DNA from: Eggerthella sp. CAG:298 | GTDB taxonomy: Bacteria; Actinomycetota; Coriobacteriia; Coriobacteriales; Eggerthellaceae | Assembly (NCBI GenBank): GCA_000435675.1 | Contig: FR895148.1 | Span: forward strand, 35,742 to 76,434 | Direction of reading: 5' to 3' | DNA: 40,693 nucleotides | In this document: one piece after another, positions 25,493 to 32,697 of the stretch | Layout of the letters: every line of letters begins with the position of its first letter | How positions within the stretch are numbered: position 1 is the first letter of the stretch | Notes under the pieces: model-generated | The model's input: only the letters and a program-made list of their open reading frames with translations | Told to the model about the DNA's origin: nothing | Database searches by the model: none | Program-made: the position numbers and the translations under genes

Positions 25493-27535
25493 ATGGCACG
25501 ACGTTCATCCAAAGCACGTAAACATCCAAAGTCGCATCCACAAGGCATCCTTGAAGTTACACCGCGAGGTTTCGGTTTCGTAAAGACCGCAGAAGGCGAA
25601 TATTTCATTCCTGCAAATGAACGCAATGGTGCGTTCCCCGGGGACCTTGTCTTGGTCGCACGTGTGGGGAAACGCGGCGATCGGCAAGCAGGGTATTCTC
25701 ATGCGCCTGGATATAAACCTTCAGCACGTGTCGTGAAGATCCTTTCCCGGGCAAATGAGCATATTATCGGGCGATATGAGGTTGCTGAGCCCTTCGGGGT
25801 GGTCGTTCCGAGTGATCCGCGCATTCCGCACGATATCTTCACGCTCCGTAAGGACAACCCTTCCATCGAAGATGGCAGCCTGGTTGAAGTGGAGATCGTG
25901 AGCTATCCTTCGCGCAACAATGCGGCAACAGGCAAGGTGGTACGGGTGATCGGCGCGGGCGATTCGAGCAACCTTGAGATCGATCTGATCGTTGCTCAGC
26001 ACAAGCTCGAGACTGAATTCAGCGACCAGGCGCTCGATGAAGCTGACGCATGCGTGTTCGATGTTGCAGGCGCTCTTGCGAGCGGATACCGCGATATTCG
26101 CGATCGGTTCGTCTTCACGATCGATCCGGTCGACGCGCGCGACTATGACGATGCGCTCTCGGTGGAAGTAGAAGGGGAGCACGTCCACTTAGGCGTCCAT
26201 ATTGCTGATGTCTCGGGGTATGTGCCCTTCGATTCAGCGCTCGATGGGGAAGCACGCAGGCGCGGGTGCTCGGTCTACCTGGTCGATCGCGTCATACCGA
26301 TGCTTCCAGAAGCGCTCTCCAATCAGCTCTGTTCGCTGGTACCTGCGCGTGAGCGCTTGGCAATGTCGGTCGATATCACGTTGCGTAAAAGCGACGGTCA
26401 GGTTCTTGCCTATGAGGTATTCCCGAGCGTGATCGCTTCAAATGCTCGCCTTTCCTATGATCAAGCGCAAGCGCTCATCGATTCCGCTCCGCATGATCTG
26501 ATCGATGCCTTCAGGAAGGAAGCGGCACCTTTCGGCGCAGTCGAGCTGGATGATGAAACGATCCTCCAGCTGGCCGAGAAGATAAAGGTGGCACAAGCAC
26601 TTTCCGAGCGGCTTTATGAGCGAAGATATGCTGCAGGCTGCATGGAATTCAATCGTGTTGAAGCACGTGCGATTCTTGATGATCAGGGCGCGCCCACGGG
26701 CATCCGCTATCGAAAGCGGACGGAAGCCACCAAGCTCATCGAAGAAGCGATGATCCTTGCCAACCATCTGGTGGCTTCTTGGCTCTCTGAGCGGAGCATG
26801 CCGTGCATCTATCGAACTCATGATGCGCCAGCACGCGATGCGCTCTTCTCGTTCTATGAGATCCTGCAAGAATTCGATGCCTATCGCACGATCGATAAGA
26901 ATCTTTTCTGTGCTGGCAATCCTCATGTCTTACAGCAACTTCTCGCAACGCCAGCCGATGAACAGACGCATGAATTGGTGAGCATGTTGCTATTGCGCAG
27001 CATGAAACGTGCCGCCTATTCGGTCGAGGATGCGGGCCATTACGGATTGGCGCTCGAACAATACTGCCATTTCACCAGCCCTATCAGACGCTATCCCGAT
27101 CTTATGGTGCACCGTATGGTAAAAGAAGCGTTGCTTAAGAAATCTGCAACCTTCGAAGCGGAGAAAAATTCAAGCGCGTGGATCGCGGATCATTCATCGG
27201 AAATGGAGCGCGTTGCTGCTAAAGCTGAGCATCAATCACAGCTCGTGAAGCTTATCGAGTATCTGCAAGGCTTCATCGGAGAGCGTTTCGAAACGCTCAT
27301 CTACAGTGTCTCCACGTTCGGCGCGGTGCTTCGCATGGAGAACACCGTTTTGGGATTCATCCCGATCGAAGAGCTTGGCGATGAGTATTTCTCCTACAAC
27401 CCTGAACGCTCGACGCTCACGGGTTCCGATACGGGCATGGTCTATCGGATCGGGCAAAAGCTCGAAGTGGTCTTGGCTGAGGCGGACTGGCATAGTCGCG
27501 AGGTGCGCTTCAAGATGGCGCCACGCTTCGAGTAA
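25493..27535 (+). CDS. rnr: ribonuclease R
   Basis: This 3'-5' exoribonuclease degrades structured RNA and participates with SmpB/tmRNA in clearing defective messages. The 680-residue protein has an N-terminal basic segment, cold-shock-like domains (GILEVTPRGFGFVKT), and the RNB domain with FTIDPVDARDYDDALSVE, which contains the catalytic Asp cluster near 210, then HLGVHIADVSGYV and HFTSPIRRYPDLMVHR. A C-terminal S1 domain follows from about 580 (FETLIYSVSTFGAVLRM) and ends close to the C terminus, so the long basic tail of E. coli RNase R is lacking. It lies 15 bases after the protease gene, with smpB two genes downstream. Confidence 0.95.
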   Translation: MARRSSKARKHPKSHPQGILEVTPRGFGFVKTAEGEYFIPANERNGAFPGDLVLVARVGKRGDRQAGYSHAPGYKPSARVVKILSRANEHIIGRYEVAEPFGVVVPSDPRIPHDIFTLRKDNPSIEDGSLVEVEIVSYPSRNNAATGKVVRVIGAGDSSNLEIDLIVAQHKLETEFSDQALDEADACVFDVAGALASGYRDIRDRFVFTIDPVDARDYDDALSVEVEGEHVHLGVHIADVSGYVPFDSALDGEARRRGCSVYLVDRVIPMLPEALSNQLCSLVPARERLAMSVDITLRKSDGQVLAYEVFPSVIASNARLSYDQAQALIDSAPHDLIDAFRKEAAPFGAVELDDETILQLAEKIKVAQALSERLYERRYAAGCMEFNRVEARAILDDQGAPTGIRYRKRTEATKLIEEAMILANHLVASWLSERSMPCIYRTHDAPARDALFSFYEILQEFDAYRTIDKNLFCAGNPHVLQQLLATPADEQTHELVSMLLLRSMKRAAYSVEDAGHYGLALEQYCHFTSPIRRYPDLMVHRMVKEALLKKSATFEAEKNSSAWIADHSSEMERVAAKAEHQSQLVKLIEYLQGFIGERFETLIYSVSTFGAVLRMENTVLGFIPIEELGDEYFSYNPERSTLTGSDTGMVYRIGQKLEVVLAEADWHSREVRFKMAPRFE

Positions 27536-27572
27536 GATGCGAGATGCTCACTGCGCCCGTTCGAAAGCGCGC

Positions 27573-27578
27573 TATAAT
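27573..27578 (+). promoter_or_regulatory. -10 box upstream of the M42 peptidase gene
   Basis: A perfect TATAAT lies 66 bases before the M42 peptidase start in the gap after rnr. No convincing -35 box is seen at 16-18 bases, so this is a partial promoter match. Confidence 0.4.
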
Positions 27579-27643
27579 TGCTTCAACAAAAAGAGCTAAT
27601 GAGGTGCAAACGCGCTTCTTCCTATATATGAGAGGAGCCTATT

Positions 27644-28711
27644 ATGGCTAAGGTCGATAAGAAATTCTTGAAGAAGATACTTGAAACCCCTTCGGTCACC
27701 GGTACGGAGGTGGGCGTTGCAGAGCGGGTGCGCAAGCGGCTCGCGAACGTGGCGGACTCCATCGAAACCAATGTGATGGGTTCGGTCCATGCTACGCTGA
27801 AGGGCAAAGGTAACGCTCCTTCGGTCATGATCGCAGCTCACATGGACGAAGTGGGTCTCATGGTCACCTACATAAGCGAAGAGGGATTCTTGAGCGTTGC
27901 TGCGGTGGGCGGCGTTGATGCTGCGATATTGCCGGGCATGCGTGTCGATGTCCACACGAAACAAGGTACGTTGCGCGGCGTGGTCGGAAGAAAGCCGATC
28001 CATCTTATCAGCCCTGATGAGCGAAAGAATGTCACCGCGCTCGATGATCTTGTGATCGATCTGGGCATGTCAGCGAAGCACGTGAAGAAAGCGGTCTCCA
28101 TCGGCGATGTGATCACCTACGGAGTCGGCTTTGAAGAGTTCGGCGATGGTATGGCGGTCTCGCGTGGCTTCGATGACAAGATGGGTGTCTATATCGCGGT
28201 GCGTGTGCTCGAAGAGCTTGCGAAAGCGGGCGGAGCGCCAGGTGATTATATCTGTGCAGCAACGGTCCAGGAAGAGATCGGGTTGCGTGGTGGAACCACC
28301 TCCGCCTATGGGGTGCACCCTGATATCGCGATCGCGCTCGATGTCACGCATGCTACGGATTATCCTGGCATCGACCCGACGAAGTACGGCAAGCTCGCCT
28401 GTGGTGAGGGTCCGGTCATCGCGCGCGGGCCGAATATCAATCCTGTTGTGTTCGATCGCTTGAAGGCAGCCGCTAAAAAAGCGAAGGTTCCTGTTCAGAT
28501 CGAAGCTGAACCGCGGGTCACGGGAACTGATGCAGCTGCGATGCAGATCCAGCGTGGCGGAAAGGCAACTGGCCTCGTTTCGGTCGCGCTGCGCTATATG
28601 CATACCCCCACCGAGGTCATCGCGCTGAAAGATCTTGAAGCGTGCGTAAAACTTCTGGTGCAGTTCATCCTCGACCTCGATGAAGAGGTCACGTTCGTCC
28701 CTGGTCTGTAG
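27644..28711 (+). CDS. M42-family metallo-aminopeptidase
   Basis: A cytoplasmic 355-residue peptidase of the glutamyl-aminopeptidase/TET family, which removes N-terminal residues from peptides using two metals. Family features in order: TPSVTGTE at the N terminus, AHMDEVGLMV (first metal His and Asp), a beta-barrel lid domain (HLISPDERKNV), FDDKMGVYIAVRVLEEL (bridging Asp), TVQEEIGLRGGTTSAY (catalytic and metal Glu), ALDVTHATDYPG and the final metal His in RYMHTPTEV. The start at ATG 27644 follows GAGAGGAG. smpB begins two bases after its stop, so the two are co-transcribed, an unusual partnering for smpB. Confidence 0.93.
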   Translation: MAKVDKKFLKKILETPSVTGTEVGVAERVRKRLANVADSIETNVMGSVHATLKGKGNAPSVMIAAHMDEVGLMVTYISEEGFLSVAAVGGVDAAILPGMRVDVHTKQGTLRGVVGRKPIHLISPDERKNVTALDDLVIDLGMSAKHVKKAVSIGDVITYGVGFEEFGDGMAVSRGFDDKMGVYIAVRVLEELAKAGGAPGDYICAATVQEEIGLRGGTTSAYGVHPDIAIALDVTHATDYPGIDPTKYGKLACGEGPVIARGPNINPVVFDRLKAAAKKAKVPVQIEAEPRVTGTDAAAMQIQRGGKATGLVSVALRYMHTPTEVIALKDLEACVKLLVQFILDLDEEVTFVPGL

Positions 28712-28713
28712 CC

Positions 28714-29184
28714 ATGTCGCGCGTTGATACGCTCATAGCGAAGAATCGTCGTGCGCTGCACGATTACGAGATCTTGGAAACCTACGAGGCGGGCATCGTG
28801 CTCACGGGTACTGAGGTGTGCTCGCTTCGTGAGAACAACTGCCAGCTCACGGACTGCTTTGCGCTCGTTCGCAATGGGGAAGTATGGTTGCATAATCTTC
28901 ATATCGCACCCTATTCCCATGGCAATATCGCCAACCCTGACCCTGATCGCGTGCGCAAGCTCTTGCTCCATCGCAACCAGATCCGCGATCTTGTGCGCAA
29001 GACCCAGGAGAAGGGTATGGCACTTGTGCCGCTCAAGATCTATTTCGATAAGAATTCACGCGTGAAGATCGAGTTGGCGGTCGCACGAGGCAAGAAGCTC
29101 TACGATAAACGTGCAGCCATGGCTGAGCGCGATTCGAAACGCGAGATCGATCGGGCGCTCAAAGCGCGCAATCGTTCGTATTAG
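28714..29184 (+). CDS. smpB: SsrA-binding protein SmpB
   Basis: SmpB binds tmRNA and brings it to stalled ribosomes for trans-translation. The 156-residue protein contains the conserved KNRRALHDYEILETYEAGIVL start, TGTEVCSLRENNCQL, HIAPYSHGN, and a basic C-terminal segment (RGKKLYDKR, RDSKREIDRALKAR) that inserts into the decoding centre. The ATG is two bases past the M42 peptidase stop. tmRNA itself (ssrA), often found nearby, is not visible downstream. With rnr upstream, the region groups trans-translation with RNA clearance. Confidence 0.97.
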   Translation: MSRVDTLIAKNRRALHDYEILETYEAGIVLTGTEVCSLRENNCQLTDCFALVRNGEVWLHNLHIAPYSHGNIANPDPDRVRKLLLHRNQIRDLVRKTQEKGMALVPLKIYFDKNSRVKIELAVARGKKLYDKRAAMAERDSKREIDRALKARNRSY

Positions 29185-29198
29185 GAAAGGATGCCGTT

Positions 29199-29669
29199 AT
29201 GAATGAAGCGGTCAAGACCATGATCGAGCGCCTTCATGCTCGATTGGACGATCTTTCGGTTGTGGTAGATGGCGTTCCCTATGAGCTTGCGGGCTATGAC
29301 AAAAAGCTCGATAAGATCGATGACCAGATCTATCTCATCGAATGCGAGATCGAGAAGAAGACCGCCAAAAGCGTTCCGCTCGAGCCTGTGAGCGAAGCAG
29401 AGTCGGCTGCGTTCGACAATGCAACGCAAGTAAAGGACCCTAAGCGCACGGCAGCAGCTTCGAGCCCTGCATCTGAGTCTGAAGACGAAGCGGACGAAAA
29501 AAAGGAAGAGGGATTCCTTACCGATTCTGCGAAAGAGACGATCGCAGGAGCAACGAAGAAGCTCAATTCCTTCTATAAGGAGGGCAAGGAGGTCATGGGC
29601 GAGTTCTCTGAAGCCTTTGGCGATATCAAAGAGGCGCTCCCGGGCAATCCTTTCAAGAAGCGCCGTTAG
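29199..29669 (+). CDS. unknown charged, coiled-coil-like protein
   Basis: A 156-residue protein I do not recognise. AAGGA upstream of ATG 29199 and the 14-base gap after smpB support it as a real co-transcribed gene. The N-terminal ~60 residues (MIERLHARLDDLSVVVDG, KKLDKIDDQIYLIECEIEKK) look like an amphipathic coiled coil. The middle ~40 residues are a disordered acidic stretch (ASSPASESEDEADEKKEEG), and the C terminus is helical with alternating charge and a basic end (FKKRR). No membrane segment or signal peptide is seen. A small cytoplasmic scaffold or stress-type protein is conceivable but unproven. Confidence 0.7.
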   Translation: MNEAVKTMIERLHARLDDLSVVVDGVPYELAGYDKKLDKIDDQIYLIECEIEKKTAKSVPLEPVSEAESAAFDNATQVKDPKRTAAASSPASESEDEADEKKEEGFLTDSAKETIAGATKKLNSFYKEGKEVMGEFSEAFGDIKEALPGNPFKKRR

Positions 29670-29764
29670 TGCGCAGCTAGGGGAGCAGGACAAGAAGCGT
29701 CCAAAGCGAAGCTAGAAGTGTTCATGTTGAACCCACAGGCGCTCATGCAGTTAGGTGTTAAAGA

Positions 29765-29802
29765 AAGAGGAAGTCACCGACGTGTGTCGATGACTTCCTC
29801 TT
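29765..29802. terminator. terminator between convergent genes
   Basis: AAGAGGAAGTCA (29765-29776) pairs with TGACTTCCTCTT (29791-29802), and the inner CGAC/GTCG closes a GTGT tetraloop: about 16 base pairs with one C-A mismatch. On the minus strand it ends in a T-rich stretch, so it chiefly serves the small minus-strand gene, and could also stop the smpB transcript. Confidence 0.85.
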
Positions 29803-29839
29803 GTTTCGCAAGTAGTGCGAAGCGATCGATCATGAAAGG

Positions 29840-30025
29840 CTATTTTGCCTCACGCATGGCCTCATCGAATTCACCAGCGGTCTCAGCAGCTGCCGCAGCT
29901 GCGCCTTCATCACCCATGGCGTCGAAGTCCTCAACGGCGGTTTCTGCTTCAGCGCGAATATCGTACTCGAGCTTTTCGAGGTCTGCGCGTGCGATGCGAT
30001 CTTTTTCTTCATTTGAGATATCCAT
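29840..30025 (-). CDS. small acidic protein of unknown function
   Basis: A 61-residue protein on the opposite strand. GGGAGGG on the minus strand nine bases before the ATG at 30025 makes a convincing start; a GTG at 30034 is too near that site. The protein is strongly acidic, with MDISNEEKDRIARADLEKLEYDIRA predicted helical (first half), an alanine run of six in EGAAAAAA, and a C-terminal EAMREAK. It has its own terminator at 29765-29802 and is the only minus-strand gene in the window. No domain is recognised. The 108-residue reading frame on the plus strand here is judged a shadow. Confidence 0.75.
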   Translation of the reverse strand: MDISNEEKDRIARADLEKLEYDIRAEAETAVEDFDAMGDEGAAAAAAETAGEFDEAMREAK

Positions 30026-30063
30026 GGTGAACACCCTCCCTTAAGTGGTTCTTTGATACTTCT

Positions 30064-30069
30064 ATTGTA
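30064..30069 (-). promoter_or_regulatory. -10-like box for the small minus-strand gene
   Basis: On the minus strand, TACAAT lies about 39 bases upstream of the start codon. No good -35 box is apparent. Confidence 0.35.
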
Positions 30070-30184
30070 GTAATACGCACGTGAAATGCGATTACCGCAG
30101 GGTGACCGTTTCTTTTCGTCTTGGCTACAGCCTTCCGCATGACGCCGGATAGTTCACTTAGGCGAAAAAATGCTCGTTTTCATC

Positions 30185-30213
30185 TTGGGTGCTCCTCTTA
30201 CCTGTGGTATAGT
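30185..30213 (+). promoter_or_regulatory. promoter of rpmB
   Basis: TTGGGT at 30185-30190 and TATAGT at 30208-30213 are separated by 17 bases. The -10 box ends about 70 bases before the rpmB start. The region between the minus-strand gene and this box (about 30070-30180) shows no gene or other feature I can support. Confidence 0.65.
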
Positions 30214-30285
30214 GCTAGGGCTTGTTTGAAACATACGGCATAAACATGCCTGTGAACATTGAACGATAAATGGAGTTGATCAAGA

Positions 30286-30474
30286 ATGTCCAAAGTATGT
30301 GAGATCTGCGGTAAAGCACCGAGCGCTGGTCGTAATGTCAGCCATTCTCATCGTGTTACCAATCGTACCTTCCGTCCGAACATCCAGAAGGTCACGATCA
30401 AACTCAATGGCAAGGTCAAACGTGCGAACGTTTGCACGAAGTGCCTCAAAGCAGGTAACGTCGAGCGCGCATAA
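30286..30474 (+). CDS. rpmB: 50S ribosomal protein L28
   Basis: A 62-residue ribosomal protein. It has two CxxC motifs, CEIC near residue 5 and CTKC near 51, the zinc-binding form of L28, and the conserved SHSHRVTNRTFRPNIQKV block. The start ATG 30286 has TGGAG about 10 bases upstream. It has its own promoter at 30185 and terminator at 30498. Confidence 0.96.
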   Translation: MSKVCEICGKAPSAGRNVSHSHRVTNRTFRPNIQKVTIKLNGKVKRANVCTKCLKAGNVERA

Positions 30475-30497
30475 CAGCCATTCTCGTCCTGTTCTCG

Positions 30498-30526
30498 AAG
30501 ACCACTCATGATGGGTGGTCTTTTTT
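30498..30526 (+). terminator. rho-independent terminator after rpmB
   Basis: GACCACTC (30500-30507) pairs with GGGTGGTC (30513-30520), extended by A-T pairs outside and closed by the loop ATGAT, followed by six T. Confidence 0.92.
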
Positions 30527-30557
30527 GTGTAAAATGAAGCTCTAGCCCTAACTGGCG

Positions 30558-30573
30558 TGGTCATTCCTGACCA
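30558..30573. repeat. perfect inverted repeat upstream of the Asp23 gene
   Basis: TGGTCA and TGACCA flank TTCC, a 16-base dyad ending about 11 bases before the AAAGGAG ribosome site. It could be an operator or a small 5' hairpin. Confidence 0.4.
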
Positions 30574-30594
30574 TTGCCTATCGAAAGGAGCGCT

Positions 30595-30939
30595 ATGAAT
30601 ACCGATATTCCTGGAGACCTGATCGTCTCTGAAGAGGTTCTGGCAGATATCGCTGGACATGCTGCTCTTCAGTGCTATGGCGTGGTTGGCATGGCTCAAC
30701 CAGCTGCCGCTAATGGTCTTGCGAAATTCCTTCCCCAGTCTCCCTTGCGCAAGGGCGTCATCGTCTCAGTGGACGAAGATGGGGTGCTCATCAGTCTCTA
30801 TGTCGTTCTCGAGCATGGGGTCAATATCAATGTCGTATCGACCAATCTCGTCGATCAGGTTACCTTCGCACTTGAAGAATTCGTTCAAGCCCCGCTCAAG
30901 GGAATCGATGTGCACGTACAGGGAATCAAAGTTCGTTAG
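30595..30939 (+). CDS. Asp23/Gls24 family (YloU-like) protein
   Basis: A 114-residue protein of the alkaline-shock/envelope-stress Asp23 family. The start ATG 30595 has AAAGGAG five bases upstream; a TTG at 30574 in the same frame lies within the inverted repeat and has no site. Family-like features are the N-terminal VSEEVLADIAGHAALQCYGVVGM, the central VIVSVDEDGVLISLYVVLEHG, and the C-terminal VTFALEEFVQAPLKGIDVHVQGIKV. It directly precedes fakA, the same arrangement as yloU-yloV in Firmicutes. No membrane segment is present. Confidence 0.9.
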   Translation: MNTDIPGDLIVSEEVLADIAGHAALQCYGVVGMAQPAAANGLAKFLPQSPLRKGVIVSVDEDGVLISLYVVLEHGVNINVVSTNLVDQVTFALEEFVQAPLKGIDVHVQGIKVR

Positions 30940-30984
30940 AGCTATTCGCTCGAAGCTGAATCGCTCACACGAGGAGTCATTTGA

Positions 30985-32613
30985 ATGAGTAATTACAGTT
31001 CCAATGATGTGGCAAACGCCATCGCTGCTGCTGCAAAAGCTTTGGATGCACGCAAGGATGAGATCAATCGACTAAACGTTTTCCCCGTGCCGGATGGCGA
31101 TACGGGAACGAACATGTCGCTCACGCTTGCCATGGTCGTGGAAAACCTTGCCGCGTTGCCGATCGGCGCTTCGAATGCCGACAAGCGTCGTGCCATCACC
31201 ACCGGCGCGCTCATGGGTGCACGCGGAAATTCCGGTGTCATCACCTCGCAGATCCTGCGCGGTCTGTGCGAAGGCTTCGATGGCCATGAAGATTTCGATA
31301 TCGATGCGATCGGCGATGCCTTCGCTAAGGCGGTTGAAGTCGCCTTCAACGCGGTACGCAAGCCAGTCGAAGGCACGATCCTCACGGTGCTGCGCGATAC
31401 GGCTGAAGCGGCGCGTCCCGCGAAGAAGAACCGCCCAAGCCTCGAAGAATATCTGCAGAATATCGTGAACGCTGCGTATGCTTCCGTTCAGCGCACGCCC
31501 GACCTGCTTCCGGTCTTGAAGGAAAACGGCGTGGTCGACGCGGGTGGCTATGGCCTTGCGATCTTCTTCGATTCGTTCGTTGCTGCTCTTACGGGCCGCA
31601 CCGAAGCGCTCGTCGACGAGATGGCGTTCGCGCGTACGGCTGCTCCAAAGGCGGAGATCGAGCAGATCAATGACTGGGAAGGTTCGAATTACACCTACTG
31701 CAACGAATTCCTCGTTCACACGGATGATCTCGACCAAGACGCAGCGCTCGACTTCCTCCAGACGATGGGCGATTGCGAGTTGTGCGTCGGCAACGCGCCG
31801 GTCTATAAGGTGCATGTCCACTCGAACACGCCGAACAAGGTGCTCGAGTACTTCCTCGATCGCGGTGCGGTCTCCGAAGTCCATATCCACAACATGAAGC
31901 TCCAGAGTGCAGCCCGTAGTGCTTCGCTTGAAGAAGATCAGGCCCAGGAGCGCAAGCCTATCGGTCTCGTTGCGGTCTGCGCAGGTTCAGGCAATGCTGC
32001 TATCCTTGAGAGCTTTGGTGTTGATGTGGTCGTTTCTGGTGGTCAAACCATGAATCCTTCCACGAAGGAATTGCTCGATGCGGTCAATCGCGTCAATGCT
32101 GATGCGGTCATCATCCTTCCTAACAACAAGAATATCATCATGGCTTCTCAGAGCTGTGCCGATGTTTCCGAAAAGCCCTGTGCGGTCGTTCCAACGACGA
32201 GCGTGCCTGAGGCATTCTCCGCCCTGTTCGTTTTCGATGAGAACGCTTCGCTTGAAGACAATGTCGAAGAGATGACCGAAGTAGCGGGTGAAGTGAAGAC
32301 AGGCGAGGTAACGTGCGCGATCAAAGACGCAAAGGACGCTCACGGCAATCCCATCAAAGAGGGCGATACGATCGGTATCGCAGATGGTTCGATCGAAGTG
32401 GTGAGCGATAGCGTAGTCGATGCAACGCTTGGAATCTTGGCTGCTATGGAAGCCGAAGATGCCGGCACGCTCACGATCCTTGCAGGTGAGGACCTTTCGC
32501 AAGAAGCGTTCGATTCGATCGTCGAGCGCATCGAAGAGGCGTATGAGGACATCGAGATCGACCCGCATCGTGGTGAGCAGCCGCTCTATCCGATCATCCT
32601 TTCGCTCGAATAA
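30985..32613 (+). CDS. fakA: fatty acid kinase subunit FakA (YloV/DAK2 domain)
   Basis: FakA phosphorylates FakB-bound fatty acids, producing acyl-phosphate for PlsX/PlsY and phospholipid synthesis. The 542-residue protein has the N-terminal DAK2 kinase domain with FPVPDGDTGTNMSLTL near residue 35 (ATP/Mg binding), GARGNSGVITSQILRG near 86, a central dimerisation domain, and a C-terminal YloV-type domain (VIILPNNKNIIMASQSCAD near 380). It lies downstream of the Asp23-family gene. No FakB is seen, but plsX lies 5 kb downstream. GAGGAG upstream supports ATG 30985. Confidence 0.92.
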   Translation: MSNYSSNDVANAIAAAAKALDARKDEINRLNVFPVPDGDTGTNMSLTLAMVVENLAALPIGASNADKRRAITTGALMGARGNSGVITSQILRGLCEGFDGHEDFDIDAIGDAFAKAVEVAFNAVRKPVEGTILTVLRDTAEAARPAKKNRPSLEEYLQNIVNAAYASVQRTPDLLPVLKENGVVDAGGYGLAIFFDSFVAALTGRTEALVDEMAFARTAAPKAEIEQINDWEGSNYTYCNEFLVHTDDLDQDAALDFLQTMGDCELCVGNAPVYKVHVHSNTPNKVLEYFLDRGAVSEVHIHNMKLQSAARSASLEEDQAQERKPIGLVAVCAGSGNAAILESFGVDVVVSGGQTMNPSTKELLDAVNRVNADAVIILPNNKNIIMASQSCADVSEKPCAVVPTTSVPEAFSALFVFDENASLEDNVEEMTEVAGEVKTGEVTCAIKDAKDAHGNPIKEGDTIGIADGSIEVVSDSVVDATLGILAAMEAEDAGTLTILAGEDLSQEAFDSIVERIEEAYEDIEIDPHRGEQPLYPIILSLE

Positions 32614-32652
32614 GTGGGTAACGTGCGCGAGGGCATAGCATCTTCCCAAACG

Positions 32653-32689
32653 AAAAAGGCGGCTCAGAAACGAGGTTCTGACCGCCTTT
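32653..32689. terminator. terminator-like hairpin between fakA and recG
   Basis: AAAGGCGG + TCAGAA (32655-32669, with a bulged C) pairs with TTCTGA + CCGCCTTT (32676-32689) around the loop ACGAGG, about 14 base pairs. On the plus strand it is followed by only TTT-CTG; on the minus strand it ends in TTTTT. It sits inside the open 5' extension of the recG frame, so it decides against that early start. Confidence 0.6.
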
Positions 32690-32697
32690 CTGCTACT

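Noticed and set aside
29718..30044. 108-residue plus-strand reading frame over the small minus-strand gene
   Set aside because: It contains the terminator hairpin, is serine/alanine repetitive and lacks a ribosome site, whereas the opposite frame has a strong one.
29670..30285. possible tmRNA (ssrA) downstream of smpB
   Set aside because: No tRNA-like ends with a 3' CCA and no tag-coding frame were visible in this stretch.
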